Notes: generated by a model from the sequence alone, not told the origin. Positions 41,618-50,463 are shown, counted from the stretch's first letter. The stretch: 64,000 nucleotides of DNA from Dyadobacter sp. 3J3 (GCF_009801115.1 NZ_VTOL01000009.1:62001-126000); one strand, 5' to 3'. Numbers and translations: made by a program.

Positions 41618-42220
41618 TTATTTCTTCTTATATAAACTTACCTTTTTGACACTTACATCTGTCAATCCCAATGCTTTGATCGTAGCATCATAACTGCTCC
41701 AATTGATATCAGATGATAATCTCGCGCCTGTATCAGGAATTAAAACAACTCTGATATCATCGAAACTTCTTGATGGTGCAGTTGTAGCACCATCAGAGTT
41801 TCCGGTAGTGAAAATGTCAACAAAAAATGTTCCGCTATCCACGCCATGTACAAAAGTAAAGCCACTTACTTTACTGTTTGCAAACTGAACATTGCCAGGA
41901 AGAGGCCACCAAACTCCTAATGATTTTGCATAAACCAAAACCGCAACACCAGTGTCATAAAAGCTTTGCTCATCAGCGGTTAAAGCTGTATCAAGAGCAA
42001 ACGACAGATCTCCCCCCGTTCCTGTTCCTGTTATTGCACCCGTGTTTAAAATAATTGCTGACGAACCACCAGTACCTGCTGCTCCCGTAGCACCCGTGGC
42101 TCCGGCAGCGCCTGTGGCACCAGCTGGACCTGCCGGACCTACTGCTCCGTCATCACCTTTACAACCTGCAAGGAAAACAACAAAACAAACACATATTACC
42201 ATTAATAATTTTTTGAACAT
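41618..42220 (-). CDS. Lipoprotein with collagen-like Gly-X-Y repeat
   Basis: The 200-aa product has a lipoprotein signal (CVCFVVFLAGCKGDDG, Cys20). Straight after it comes a collagen-like run, GAVGPAGPAGATGAAGATGA followed by TGAAGTGG (about 25-52), which is roughly nine Gly-X-Y triplets. The remaining 145 residues form an unrecognised, predicted beta-rich domain (IILNTGAITGTGTGGDLSFAL, YAKSLGVWWPLPGNVQF, GFTFVHGVDSGTFFVDIF, DDIRVVLIPDTGARL). Similar short collagen tracts with small C-terminal domains are known in surface lipoproteins. It probably sits on the cell surface or outer membrane and trimerises. Function unknown. Confidence 0.85.
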   Translation of the reverse strand: MFKKLLMVICVCFVVFLAGCKGDDGAVGPAGPAGATGAAGATGATGAAGTGGSSAIILNTGAITGTGTGGDLSFALDTALTADEQSFYDTGVAVLVYAKSLGVWWPLPGNVQFANSKVSGFTFVHGVDSGTFFVDIFTTGNSDGATTAPSRSFDDIRVVLIPDTGARLSSDINWSSYDATIKALGLTDVSVKKVSLYKKK

Positions 42221-42334
42221 AATCGTAAAGTTTAAGAATGAATATTGAAAAGTAAGAGATTAAATTAATGATTTGGATTTAATAGCTTATACGCGCCTTT
42301 TAAGGAAAATGATGAGGCATAATGAATAAATTTT

Positions 42335-43006
42335 CTATTCCTCTGTTTTTTTATTGAGTGATTCTATTCCTGCTTCAACCGGTTTATAAGAAGAATACTC
42401 GTCAATACTATTTTTATTCGTTTCCGGCAATTGCATGTCAATGTTCCAATTCATTGTCGCGGCTAACTGGAACATCATTAATTGCACCTGGTTTGTTGCA
42501 ATGCGTGGAAGATCACTCTGAAGTGCCTTTTCGTTCATCGTTTGTTTTGCCTCATTTAAAATTGAGGTATAGTCGTCACTTTGAAAACGATTTAACCAGC
42601 CCTGTTCAATATCGTAAAATTTATAATCCGTGTCCATAGAAAGGACTTCCGGTTCGGGAAAATAATCAATGACAATTTTCCTATTGACCCCTTCCACATG
42701 AAAACGTAGTTTACCAAAATCATATCCGACGAGTACTTTCGCTTTTGCTATTACCAGCGCTTTTTTCTTGTCCTTAATCAGATTCCAGAAATTTTTGTCG
42801 TGTTGATAATTGTAAATTTCTGTAAAATAACCCTCTGCCATGACAACCTTAAAAACTTTTTCTATTCTTTCAAGTAAAACGGTGGCTTCCCGTTGTGGCT
42901 CGGATTTTAGTTTGTGCCTCCCCGACCAGAAATAATAGGCACCCGCACCGAGTGCACCGCCTAAAAAAACAGATAATATAAAGAAAAGTAGTGTGCTCAT
43001 TTCCAT
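42335..43006 (-). CDS. DUF4230 family protein
   Basis: I start it at MEMSTLLFFILSVFLGGALGAGAYYFW (ATG at 43004-43006; a second Met two codons later is equally possible). The 223-aa protein has one N-terminal membrane helix. The DUF4230 domain (about 45-200) has LLERIEKVFKVVMAEGYFTEIYNYQH, KKALVIAKAKVLVGYDFGKLRFHVEG and VIDYFPEPEVLSMDTDYKFYDIEQGWLN. The family is found in many bacteria and has no assigned function; the domain looks beta-rich and extracytoplasmic. It shares a 44-bp divergent gap with miaA, so the two starts may compete for one control region. Confidence 0.85.
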   Translation of the reverse strand: MEMSTLLFFILSVFLGGALGAGAYYFWSGRHKLKSEPQREATVLLERIEKVFKVVMAEGYFTEIYNYQHDKNFWNLIKDKKKALVIAKAKVLVGYDFGKLRFHVEGVNRKIVIDYFPEPEVLSMDTDYKFYDIEQGWLNRFQSDDYTSILNEAKQTMNEKALQSDLPRIATNQVQLMMFQLAATMNWNIDMQLPETNKNSIDEYSSYKPVEAGIESLNKKTEE

Positions 43007-43050
43007 GATGTGTATTTTTGTGTTTACTAAAATCACATAAAAAGTCCAGA

Positions 43051-43989
43051 ATGCCAAATAGCCAGGTAAAATACCTGATCATCATCGCAGGCCCCACAGC
43101 AGTAGGTAAAACCGAACTTGCAATCCGGCTCGCCAAGACGTTAAAAACGGAAATTATTTCCGCTGATTCACGTCAGATTTTTCGGGAATTATCAATAGGA
43201 ACAGCCAAACCTTCCGAGGAAGAATTGAAGGAAGTTCCACATCACTTTATCAATTCTCATTCCATTAGTGAACAATATAGTGCCGGAGATTTTGAACGTG
43301 ATGCATTGAAATTATTAGACACATTATTTCAAGATCATGATTTTGTGGTTATGACGGGCGGTTCGGGTCTTTATATAAAAGCAGTTTCAGAAGGTTTGGA
43401 CGCTTTGCCTGCGCCCAAGGAAGGGCTTCGGGAATTGTTAACGGATCGTTTGTTAAAAGAAGGATTGGAAAAGTTACAGGAAGAAATTAAAAACCTGGAT
43501 CCTGATTTTGCCGCAACGAAGGAAATTTTCAATCCTCAGCGGGTTGTACGTGCCCTGGAAGTTTTCCATACTACCGGCATTCCGATATCTCAATATCAGC
43601 AGAAAAACCTGAACAAACGGCCTTTCAAACAAATACTGATTGCATTGGATCGCGATAGAACTGAACTCTATCATCGGATTGACAGCAGAATGGATCAAAT
43701 GCTCAACCAGGGATTGGTGGAAGAGGCAAAAAGTGTAATTGAATTTCGTGACAGTCATGCACTTCAAACCGTAGGGTATAAAGAAGTCTACGGTTGTCTG
43801 GATGGCCTATACAATGCGAAAGAAATGGAGCGGCTTTTGAAACAAAATTCAAGAAGATACGCAAAAAGGCAGCTAACCTGGTTCCGCCATCAGGGTGATT
43901 TCAAGTGGTTCAAACCCGAAGAATTCGATAAAATCCTGGATTATGTAAATTCAGAATCTGGTTTAAATAAAAATAGCTGGCTGTTTTAA
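43051..43989 (+). CDS. miaA: tRNA dimethylallyltransferase
   Basis: The ATG at 43051 gives a 312-aa protein starting MPNSQVKYLIIIAGPTAVGKTELAIRLA, where GPTAVGKT is the P-loop. It then has ISADSRQIFRELSIGTAKPS (the DSRQ substrate motif), PHHFIN, FVVMTGGSGLYIKAVSEG and the tRNA-binding HALQTVGYKEVYGCLDG. It transfers a dimethylallyl group to A37 of UNN-decoding tRNAs. Length and motif order are normal. Its stop lies inside a hairpin shared with the convergent rhodanese gene. Confidence 0.96.
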   Translation: MPNSQVKYLIIIAGPTAVGKTELAIRLAKTLKTEIISADSRQIFRELSIGTAKPSEEELKEVPHHFINSHSISEQYSAGDFERDALKLLDTLFQDHDFVVMTGGSGLYIKAVSEGLDALPAPKEGLRELLTDRLLKEGLEKLQEEIKNLDPDFAATKEIFNPQRVVRALEVFHTTGIPISQYQQKNLNKRPFKQILIALDRDRTELYHRIDSRMDQMLNQGLVEEAKSVIEFRDSHALQTVGYKEVYGCLDGLYNAKEMERLLKQNSRRYAKRQLTWFRHQGDFKWFKPEEFDKILDYVNSESGLNKNSWLF

Positions 43990-44002
43990 AAACAACCAGC
44001 TA
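43974..44002. terminator. Hairpin between miaA and the rhodanese gene
   Basis: TAGCTGG-C-TGTTTT paired with AAAACA-A-CCAGCTA (one mismatch), covering the miaA stop codon. T tracts are short; possibly a shared weak terminator. Confidence 0.6.
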
Positions 44003-44020
44003 ATCATTGAGTTGAGCATA

Positions 44021-44326
44021 TTAAGCTTCTTCTTCCAATTCACGGTAGGCAAGAATTCCACCGATCACATTACGTACATTCGTGAAACCACGGGATTCCA
44101 GGAATGCCTGTGCTTTTCCGCTTCTAGCGCCTGAGCGACAGTGAATGATTATCTCTTCGTCTTTCAAAGGTTCAAGTTCGTCCAGATGATCCGGTAATTC
44201 CGCAAGAGGAATTAGTGTAGCACCCAAATTGTCTTCTTCATATTCATGCTCTTCGCGAACATCGTAAAAATTCAAAGCTTCTCCTTTATCTAAACGTTCC
44301 TTTAATTCTTCAACTTTAATATCCAT
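44021..44326 (-). CDS. Rhodanese-like domain protein
   Basis: The ATG at 44324-44326 gives 101 residues. The single rhodanese domain has NFYDVREEHEYEEDNLGATLIPLAELPDHLDEL, then the active-site loop IIHCRSGARSGKA (Cys about 63) and a final FTNVRNVIGGILAYRE. It is a cytoplasmic single-domain sulfurtransferase (GlpE/PspE-like size) that carries persulfide sulfur. It is last in an operon after the T9SS cargo gene, 28 bp away. Its physiological partner is unknown. Confidence 0.92.
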   Translation of the reverse strand: MDIKVEELKERLDKGEALNFYDVREEHEYEEDNLGATLIPLAELPDHLDELEPLKDEEIIIHCRSGARSGKAQAFLESRGFTNVRNVIGGILAYRELEEEA

Positions 44327-44354
44327 GATAATCAAATTATAAATGTTATTACCC

Positions 44355-46235
44355 TCATTTTACTATCAACATTTTTTGTACGAAAGATCGTTTCCCATCC
44401 GACGCTTTAAATATATACATACCATCCGGTAATTCATTAACAGATGCCGACCGGCTTTCACTTTCTGCTGCGATGGTCTTTACTAAAACGCCCTGAATTG
44501 AATAAATATCTACCTTTCTGATCCAGTTTTCATTCCAGCCAATAATTCCTTTACTTGGGTTTGGAAAAAAATAAGCACTTTTGTCCGTAACGGGTTCAGT
44601 ACCTGTAACAGTCTCACCAACACTTCCGCCCATGTAAGGTCTAATGATAACGCTGCCTTTCAAAGATGTTTCCTGCACCCACTGCGTACCCAGATTGTAA
44701 AAAACATTACTATTCCCAAGCATCGAATTACGATCATATCCCAAACTCAGAGGCTGCTCATCTACCTGGATCCAGCCGACATAAAATGTATCTTTCAAAG
44801 CAACCGGCGAAGCAAAAGCATATTGAATTAAACTGTCACGAGACGAGGCGTACTGCGCTGCAACAGCCCTTTGAGCCAAAACCTGATCCGGCTTTCCATT
44901 TTTGTTACTCAATATCTGAATGGTAAAAGACTGCCCGGCAATATTTTGGTTAAACGGCACAATAGACATTCTAACTCCTTTTAATGTATCAGGTTGAGCC
45001 AGTGCGAATCGTACAGCCACACGTCCCAGTCGCTGATTTATCTGTACACCATATTCTGCGCTTCCATCATCATAAGCATAATAATCACTCAAATTTGTCC
45101 TGGCACTGATGGTATCATTTCTTCTAAGATTGACCGATGGAATGGTAGGATTCTGATCGTCCGTGGTGATCAGTTCTAATTTGTATTTCAATTTCACAGA
45201 CTTGATTGATTTATCAACCGGAATCGGAGAAACGGCCATTCTTTTACGCTGCGTTTTTTCACCGCCAATAAAAACGGCTGATGTAGCATTGAGGTTCGTA
45301 AATTCCTTACCGGAAATCTCGTCTTTAACCGTAAAATTGAACGTTGTAAAATTGAAGTTATTAAACAGATTGATAATGTCTGTACCAACAGAATCTGTCG
45401 TAGCCAATGCCGGATTTGCCCGGTATTGTTTGATTGGCATTGCTGTATATTTTTTCAAAAAGGGAGTCAAAGGTGTTCTGACAGCAATATCTTTTATAAA
45501 ACGGTCGGTAACAGACCTTCCTTTATTTAAATACAAATAATCCAGGTGCCAGGTATCATAAGGTCCGGAAAGCCGGCCGTAAGTTCTGAACCTAAACTGG
45601 AAATTGCTATGAAAAAAAACAGGATTTGTAACCGCAATAAATTGTCTTGTAAAAAGTGAGTCAAATAACGGACCGGTTGTTGACCACATAGAAACCCATT
45701 GCTGGTCCTGCCCAAGAAATTCCAAACGTAATGTATCATCATCGTCTGGCAATTCCCCCAAGCCTTTTGCCAGCCAGTAGAAACTCAGATATACAGAATC
45801 AGAAGGAATCGTACCTGCCAGATTTATCGGTTGGGAAGTAAGCGTATCAGTATGTCCCTGCGATAATTGGTTCACATAATTATAAGGAACACCATTGGCA
45901 TTCAGTCCGTCAAAAGTGGCCATATTCACAGAAGGCTGCGTGGTGGCCAAAGTATTATTGATATAAACACCACTTCCGGGAAGCCAGAAAGTGGAATCCG
46001 GATGTGAAGTGGCTGTTGTAGAAAAATCATCAAAAAATGGTAAACTCAACGCCTGGATTCTGGCTGATGCGCTAGACTTTACCTCACTCTTATTACTTTG
46101 ACTTTTACCAATCGGAACCAGTTTAAGTTGCGCATATACACTATTAGTCTGACTGGAAATCAGAATGAATAGTGTCAAAAACAAAAATCTGTCAATTCCT
46201 GATAAAACGTTTTTACGGTTGTGTGTTGTCTTCAT
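44355..46235 (-). CDS. T9SS type A sorting-domain secreted protein
   Basis: The start is taken at the ATG at 46233-46235 (MKTTHNRKNVLSGIDRFLFLTLFILISS), which overlaps the PASTA gene stop by 23 bp and opens a signal peptide ending near SVYAQ. The 626-aa product has LPFFDDFSTTATSHPDSTFWLPG, then several beta-rich modules without enzyme motifs, for example SVYLSFYWLAKGLGELPDDDD (MAM/adhesin-like). The last 75 residues are a type A sorting domain: YFFPNPSKGIIG, VDIYSIQGVLVKT and LPDGMYIFKASDGKRSFVQKMLIV. It should be exported by the T9SS machine whose core is encoded at 35-41 kb. No function is assigned. Confidence 0.9.
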   Translation of the reverse strand: MKTTHNRKNVLSGIDRFLFLTLFILISSQTNSVYAQLKLVPIGKSQSNKSEVKSSASARIQALSLPFFDDFSTTATSHPDSTFWLPGSGVYINNTLATTQPSVNMATFDGLNANGVPYNYVNQLSQGHTDTLTSQPINLAGTIPSDSVYLSFYWLAKGLGELPDDDDTLRLEFLGQDQQWVSMWSTTGPLFDSLFTRQFIAVTNPVFFHSNFQFRFRTYGRLSGPYDTWHLDYLYLNKGRSVTDRFIKDIAVRTPLTPFLKKYTAMPIKQYRANPALATTDSVGTDIINLFNNFNFTTFNFTVKDEISGKEFTNLNATSAVFIGGEKTQRKRMAVSPIPVDKSIKSVKLKYKLELITTDDQNPTIPSVNLRRNDTISARTNLSDYYAYDDGSAEYGVQINQRLGRVAVRFALAQPDTLKGVRMSIVPFNQNIAGQSFTIQILSNKNGKPDQVLAQRAVAAQYASSRDSLIQYAFASPVALKDTFYVGWIQVDEQPLSLGYDRNSMLGNSNVFYNLGTQWVQETSLKGSVIIRPYMGGSVGETVTGTEPVTDKSAYFFPNPSKGIIGWNENWIRKVDIYSIQGVLVKTIAAESESRSASVNELPDGMYIFKASDGKRSFVQKMLIVK

Positions 46236-47010
46236 TTGGGGCATTTGGTTCAACACCTGCCGGGATAACCCACAGATCAATTACATCGCCGATTCGAACT
46301 TTATTTCCTGATTCAGGATTTTGTTTTACAACGCTTCCGGGAATTTGCCCTTCTTCCATCGCAACCTGCATTACCTGACCAACTTTTAATCCTGCACCGA
46401 CAATCTGGATTTTGGCTTCATCCAAAGGCATTCCGATAACAGAGGGTAACTCAAACTGGGCAGAACCTAAACCTTCGCCAAGTTCCAGATCAATTTTAGA
46501 CCCTTTCGCGATTGGTTGACCCGGTAAAATTTCAACACCTTTGTACATTTGTCTCAAAACGGCATTTTGCGCCATATCCGGAACATAGGAAATTGTACCT
46601 TCTTCCAAACCTAAACTTTTAAGCTGCATCTGCGCACTTCTGTGCGTCATGTCCGTCAGCTTTGGCATTTTTATCAATGGAGCCGTTAGCGAAACGACCG
46701 TTACATATATTTTCCGCCCTTCCTTAACCTTTGCTCCCGGTTTAGGATATTGTTGAATTACAGTCAATGGAGGCAAATTGGGCACATAAGTAGAATCTAC
46801 CTCAAAACGTAAATCCCTGCTATCCAGAAATTCTTCCAATTCACTTAGATTTTTCTTGCGAAGATCTGGCACCGTTATGGCCTCTCCGTGGTTGGTGGTA
46901 AAAGGCAGATAAATAAAGAAAAAGCCGAGAAAAAATACCAGTATAAGTGATACTACAATGCCAATGTGTATGAAAAGATCCTTGCGGGATTGGGTGCTAA
47001 TTTTTGCCAT
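46213..47010 (-). CDS. PASTA domain-containing membrane protein
   Basis: The 265-aa protein has one membrane helix near the N-terminus (IHIGIVVSLILVFFLGFFFIYLPF, about 14-37) after a basic tail. Three PASTA units follow: EAITVPDLRKKNLSELEEFL, IKMPKLTDMTHRSAQMQLKSLGLEEGTI and FELPSVIGMPLDEAKIQIVGAGLKVGQVMQ, each ending with the xxQxPxxGxxVxxGxxI pattern. PASTA domains bind peptidoglycan fragments; usually they are attached to Ser/Thr kinases or PBPs, but here no kinase domain is present. It is co-transcribed with ribE upstream and the T9SS cargo gene downstream. Confidence 0.92.
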   Translation of the reverse strand: MAKISTQSRKDLFIHIGIVVSLILVFFLGFFFIYLPFTTNHGEAITVPDLRKKNLSELEEFLDSRDLRFEVDSTYVPNLPPLTVIQQYPKPGAKVKEGRKIYVTVVSLTAPLIKMPKLTDMTHRSAQMQLKSLGLEEGTISYVPDMAQNAVLRQMYKGVEILPGQPIAKGSKIDLELGEGLGSAQFELPSVIGMPLDEAKIQIVGAGLKVGQVMQVAMEEGQIPGSVVKQNPESGNKVRIGDVIDLWVIPAGVEPNAPNEDNTQP

Positions 47011-47079
47011 GGACGTACATGCTGCGGGTAATTTCTAAAAATGGTAAAAATAGAAGGAATAATTCAAGATGCAAATTAC

Positions 47080-47673
47080 TTACATCGTATAAGATCCAAG
47101 AATTCGTTTGATATATTTTCCAAGAATATCAAATTCAAGATTTACGGTGTCTCCTTCCTGCAATTGGTGGAAATTAGTAAAATTATAAGTATAAGGTATA
47201 ATCGCAACGCGAAATGAGTTTTCTTCCGAATTAAAAACGGTAAGACTTACGCCATTCACACAAATCGATCCCTTTTCAACCGTCATATTCCCAAGCGTCA
47301 CATCATACTGAAAATCAAATAACCAGCTTCCGTCTCTTTCTTCAATGCGTGTACAAATCGCGGTTTGATCCACATGTCCCTGCACAATATGACCATCGAA
47401 TCTGCCATTTGCAGGCATACATCTTTCAAGATTTGCTTTGCTGCCTTCCTTCAAACTTCCAAGATTGGTTTTGTTCAAAGTTTCTTCAATCGCAGTAACC
47501 TGATAGGTATCTTCTTTCAGCGAAACTACGGTAAGGCAAACACCGTTATGGTTTAAACTTTGGTCTATTTTCAATTCAGGAGCCAGACTCGAACGTAATG
47601 TGAAAGTTTTGTTAGTACCTTCTGTTTCGACTTTTAATACTTCTCCAATGGTTTCTACAATTCCTGTAAACAT
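47080..47673 (-). CDS. ribE: Riboflavin synthase, alpha subunit
   Basis: Start placed at the conserved MFTGIVETIGEVLKVE (ATG at 47671-47673). The 197-aa protein has the two lumazine-binding repeats expected: ELKIDQSLNHNGVCLTVVSLKEDTYQV in the first and SWLFDFQYDVTLGNMTVEKGSICVNGVSLTVFNSEE in the second, with NGVxLTV in both. It dismutates two lumazine molecules to riboflavin. No FMN riboswitch is visible upstream. It is first in the ribE-PASTA-T9SS-rhodanese operon. Confidence 0.96.
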   Translation of the reverse strand: MFTGIVETIGEVLKVETEGTNKTFTLRSSLAPELKIDQSLNHNGVCLTVVSLKEDTYQVTAIEETLNKTNLGSLKEGSKANLERCMPANGRFDGHIVQGHVDQTAICTRIEERDGSWLFDFQYDVTLGNMTVEKGSICVNGVSLTVFNSEENSFRVAIIPYTYNFTNFHQLQEGDTVNLEFDILGKYIKRILGSYTM

Positions 47674-47883
47674 TCTGCTTAAAAAAATGAATTGGTTTAT
47701 CCCGTAAATGTACAACTTCTTTGCTGACCTTTTTGTTGCTCAAACTCCAACTATGGTTATTTACTTCGTATAAATCTTTTCAATACCATATAGTTTACGA
47801 ACTTTGCGACAGCGAAAAGGCAGCCGCCATTTTTTCTGCTTTGAAGTTTGTTTAAAACCTTTGATTTTTTGTATCCTTTTTAA

Positions 47884-49008
47884 ATGAAAAAAGTATTATT
47901 TATTGATCGTGACGGAACGATCATCGTTGAGCCGCCAACGGATTTTCAGGTTGACTCCCTTGAAAAACTTGAATTTCTTCCAAAAGCGATTTCAAATCTT
48001 CGCAAAATAGCCGAAGAAACTGATTATGAACTGGTAATGGTAACCAATCAGGATGGTTTGGGGACCAAATCCTTTCCGGAAGATACATTTTGGGCCGCAC
48101 ACAATAAAATGCTTCAGATTCTTGAAGGAGAAAATATACATTTTACAACGGTTCATATCGACAGAAGTTTTCCTGAGGACAATCTACCAACCAGAAAACC
48201 GGGAACTGGTATGCTGACTTCTTATTTTTCAGAAGACTACGATCTTGAAAACAGTTATGTAATTGGAGATCGCCTGACTGACGTTCAATTGGCGGTAAAT
48301 CTTAAATCAAAAGCCATTTTGTTGAAAAATGAGCTTCCAAAAGAAGATGTTACGGCTGAAATGAATAAGGCAGTTTCCTATATCTCTATGGATTGGGATG
48401 CGATTTATGAGCATTTGAAATTACCATCCAGAACGGCCAGCGTGCAACGTAATACCAAAGAAACCCAGATACACATCGAATTAAATCTTGATGGAAGCGG
48501 GCGATCTGATATTCATACCGGTTTGGGATTTTATGACCATATGCTGGACCAATTGGCAAGACATTCAGGTGCCGATCTGACAATTCAGGTAGAAGGCGAT
48601 TTGCACATCGACGAACATCATACCATTGAAGATACTGCGCTTGCACTGGGCGAAGCATACAGAATAGCGATTGGCGACAAACGCGGAATAAGCCGGTACG
48701 GATTTTTACTACCTATGGATGAGGCTCTTGCACAAGTTGCAATTGATTTTTCAGGCCGTCCCTGGCTTGTTTGGGATGCTGAATTTAAAAGAGAAAAAAT
48801 TGGAGAAATGCCGACGGAAATGTTTTATCACTTTTTTAAATCGTTTTCCGACACCTCTTTATCAAATATTAACATAAAAGTGGAAGGCCATAACGAACAC
48901 CATAAAATTGAATCAATCTTTAAAGGTTTTGCCAAAGCAATAAAAATGGCCGTTCGCCGTGACCTGAAAGCGCTTGATTTTATGCCATCTACCAAAGGTG
49001 TTTTATAA
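47884..49008 (+). CDS. hisB: Bifunctional histidinol-phosphatase / imidazoleglycerol-phosphate dehydratase
   Basis: The 374-aa protein has two enzymes. Residues 1-165 are a HAD phosphatase with FIDRDGTIIVEPP (catalytic DxD), VTNQDGLGTKSFP and YVIGDRLTDVQLA. Cys residues of a GmhB-type zinc loop are missing. Residues about 175-374 are IGP dehydratase with the LDGSGRSDIHTGLGFYDHMLDQL, HIDEHHTIEDTALALGEA and EGHNEHHKIESIFKGF metal-binding His motifs. It catalyses two steps of histidine synthesis. The gene is not in a his operon here; its neighbours are ribE and a small membrane peptide. Confidence 0.95.
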   Translation: MKKVLFIDRDGTIIVEPPTDFQVDSLEKLEFLPKAISNLRKIAEETDYELVMVTNQDGLGTKSFPEDTFWAAHNKMLQILEGENIHFTTVHIDRSFPEDNLPTRKPGTGMLTSYFSEDYDLENSYVIGDRLTDVQLAVNLKSKAILLKNELPKEDVTAEMNKAVSYISMDWDAIYEHLKLPSRTASVQRNTKETQIHIELNLDGSGRSDIHTGLGFYDHMLDQLARHSGADLTIQVEGDLHIDEHHTIEDTALALGEAYRIAIGDKRGISRYGFLLPMDEALAQVAIDFSGRPWLVWDAEFKREKIGEMPTEMFYHFFKSFSDTSLSNINIKVEGHNEHHKIESIFKGFAKAIKMAVRRDLKALDFMPSTKGVL

Positions 49009-49047
49009 TTTTTTGAAGTGACAAGTCGGTCGTTGACATTTTTTGCA

Positions 49048-49055
49048 TATTTTTG
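49048..49055 (+). promoter_or_regulatory. Candidate -7 promoter element (TATTTTTG) for the 34-aa peptide gene
   Basis: Exact TAnnTTTG match 34 bp upstream of the ATG at 49089. A TTG lies at 49033 but too close for a normal -33 box. Confidence 0.35.
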
Positions 49056-49088
49056 TTCTATTCAATCAAGACCTAATCAGATATTATT

Positions 49089-49193
49089 ATGTTCATGACG
49101 ATTGTAATGATAACTTTCTATGTAGTTCTTTTAGGCTCAGCCTTTTTGGTTGGACGCTGGTTAGAGAACCACGAGAAAAGTTACAAGTCTTAA
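49089..49193 (+). CDS. 34-residue single-helix membrane peptide
   Basis: An ORF of 34 codons (MFMTIVMITFYVVLLGSAFL, then VGRWLENHEKSYKS) with a single strong membrane helix and a charged, probably cytoplasmic tail. It is flanked by its own -7-like motif at 49048 and a clean terminator at 49197-49228, which together define a separate small transcription unit. No homolog is recognised. It resembles small subunits or regulators of membrane complexes, but the role is unknown. The coding status is supported by the fit between promoter, ORF and terminator and not by similarity. Confidence 0.5.
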   Translation: MFMTIVMITFYVVLLGSAFLVGRWLENHEKSYKS

Positions 49194-49196
49194 TAT

Positions 49197-49228
49197 AAAA
49201 GGGGTGTTTGAAACATCCCTTTTTTTTA
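49197..49228 (+). terminator. Terminator after the 34-aa peptide gene
   Basis: AAAAGGGGTGTTT / AAACATCCCTTTT stem (one G-T wobble) with a tiny loop and T8 tail. Confidence 0.85.
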
Positions 49229-49341
49229 TGCCCTTTAATTGCCGCTTATACAAAAAGTAAGAATTTATAAAATAAAAGAAACCATTTTTAGTTTTCTTTA
49301 CGTTGTCCAGCATATAACAGCATTCTAATCGTCGCCTTATT

Positions 49342-49641
49342 TTGTTCAAAAAGCTTTGCCTTTTACTGTTAACGGTCTTCCTAATCTGTAAAGCCACAGA
49401 TGTAGCAAGTATTCTGTTGGCTAATGACAAAGCAAAAGTAGTTTGCATTGATGGTACTTGCGACAATGAAAATACTGAACTAGAAAAGACAATGGATGAC
49501 GATCAGATCCTGATTCCGAATCTGATTACTTTTAATAAAATTACGGTTTCGATTCTTCTCAAAACCGCCTTCTCTTACACCATCGCGTGTGAAAACGAGA
49601 TTTACAAGAATCTCTTGTCTCCTCCACCCGAGTTATCCTGA
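49342..49641 (+). CDS. Small secreted protein upstream of the carbonic anhydrase gene
   Basis: The frame begins with a TTG at 49342 followed by a signal-like MFKKLCLLLLTVFLICKATDVA; no ATG lies before the leader. The 99-aa product has a helical leader and two Cys within VVCIDGTCDN (about 34-43). A charged middle (ENTELEKTMDDDQ) and a Pro-rich end (LLSPPPELS) follow. No family is recognised. It precedes the carbonic anhydrase gene by 131 bp on the same strand. The TTG start lowers confidence, but the leader pattern argues for a real gene. Confidence 0.5.
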   Translation: MFKKLCLLLLTVFLICKATDVASILLANDKAKVVCIDGTCDNENTELEKTMDDDQILIPNLITFNKITVSILLKTAFSYTIACENEIYKNLLSPPPELS

Positions 49642-49772
49642 TTTATTTCATCGGTATTATTGAATGACATTTGCTTGTCAGGCACGATCGTTTCAATATT
49701 TTTATTGATCTGATTGATCGTCTGTTATGCTGTCATCTTTTACATTTTTTTTAACGATAAATAATTAGAATA

Positions 49773-50426
49773 ATGATTAAGTCATATAATAAGCTTTTCA
49801 CAAACAATCAAAAGTGGGTAGAGGAAAGAACAACAGAAAATCCTAATTTCTTTAATGATCTGGCAGAAAGACAATCTCCTCAGTTTTTATGGATTGGCTG
49901 CTCAGATAGTCGTGTTCCAGCCAATGAGATTACCGGAACTATGCCGGGCGATATTTTCGTACACAGAAATATCGCCAATATGGTAATTCACACCGATATC
50001 AGTATGTTGAGCGTTTTGGATTATGCAGTTAATGTGCTTGAAGTAAAACATATCATTGTTTGCGGACATTACGGATGTGGGGGCGTTAATACCGCCATGG
50101 GAAACAAACAGGTTGGCTTAATTGACAACTGGCTTCGTCATATAAAAGACGTTTATCGCCTGCATCAGGATGAACTTAACGCCATTAAAGATCCTGCAAA
50201 AAGAAGCGACAGACTTGTAGAACTTAATGTTCAGGAACAGGTTTATGACCTTACAAAAACATCAATCGTGCAGAATGCATGGGCGAACGGGAAAGCGCTT
50301 CAGGTTCACGGCCTGGTTTACGATATCAAAAACGGTTATCTGCAAGATCTTAATATCACCGCTGACAACACTGCAGAAATCGAAGATTTCTACAAACTTG
50401 ATATCACAGAACAGACAATAAGCTAA
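49773..50426 (+). CDS. can: Beta-class carbonic anhydrase
   Basis: The 217-aa protein has the zinc-site motifs of beta-carbonic anhydrases: CSDSRVPANEITG (Cys44, Asp46, Arg48) and HIIVCGHYGCGGVNTA (His and Cys ligands at about 98 and 101). HRNIANMV is also conserved. It interconverts CO2 and bicarbonate. A SulP transporter gene starts 37 bp downstream, a pairing seen in bacteria where the transporter takes up bicarbonate or is regulated with CO2 supply. Length is standard for the family. Confidence 0.96.
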   Translation: MIKSYNKLFTNNQKWVEERTTENPNFFNDLAERQSPQFLWIGCSDSRVPANEITGTMPGDIFVHRNIANMVIHTDISMLSVLDYAVNVLEVKHIIVCGHYGCGGVNTAMGNKQVGLIDNWLRHIKDVYRLHQDELNAIKDPAKRSDRLVELNVQEQVYDLTKTSIVQNAWANGKALQVHGLVYDIKNGYLQDLNITADNTAEIEDFYKLDITEQTIS

Positions 50427-50463
50427 TCACTGGCAACCGTAATTTTCCTCTTGAACCATTCCT

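Noticed and set aside
47674..47883. FMN riboswitch upstream of ribE
   Set aside because: No conserved RFN-element hairpins are visible in the 5' region.
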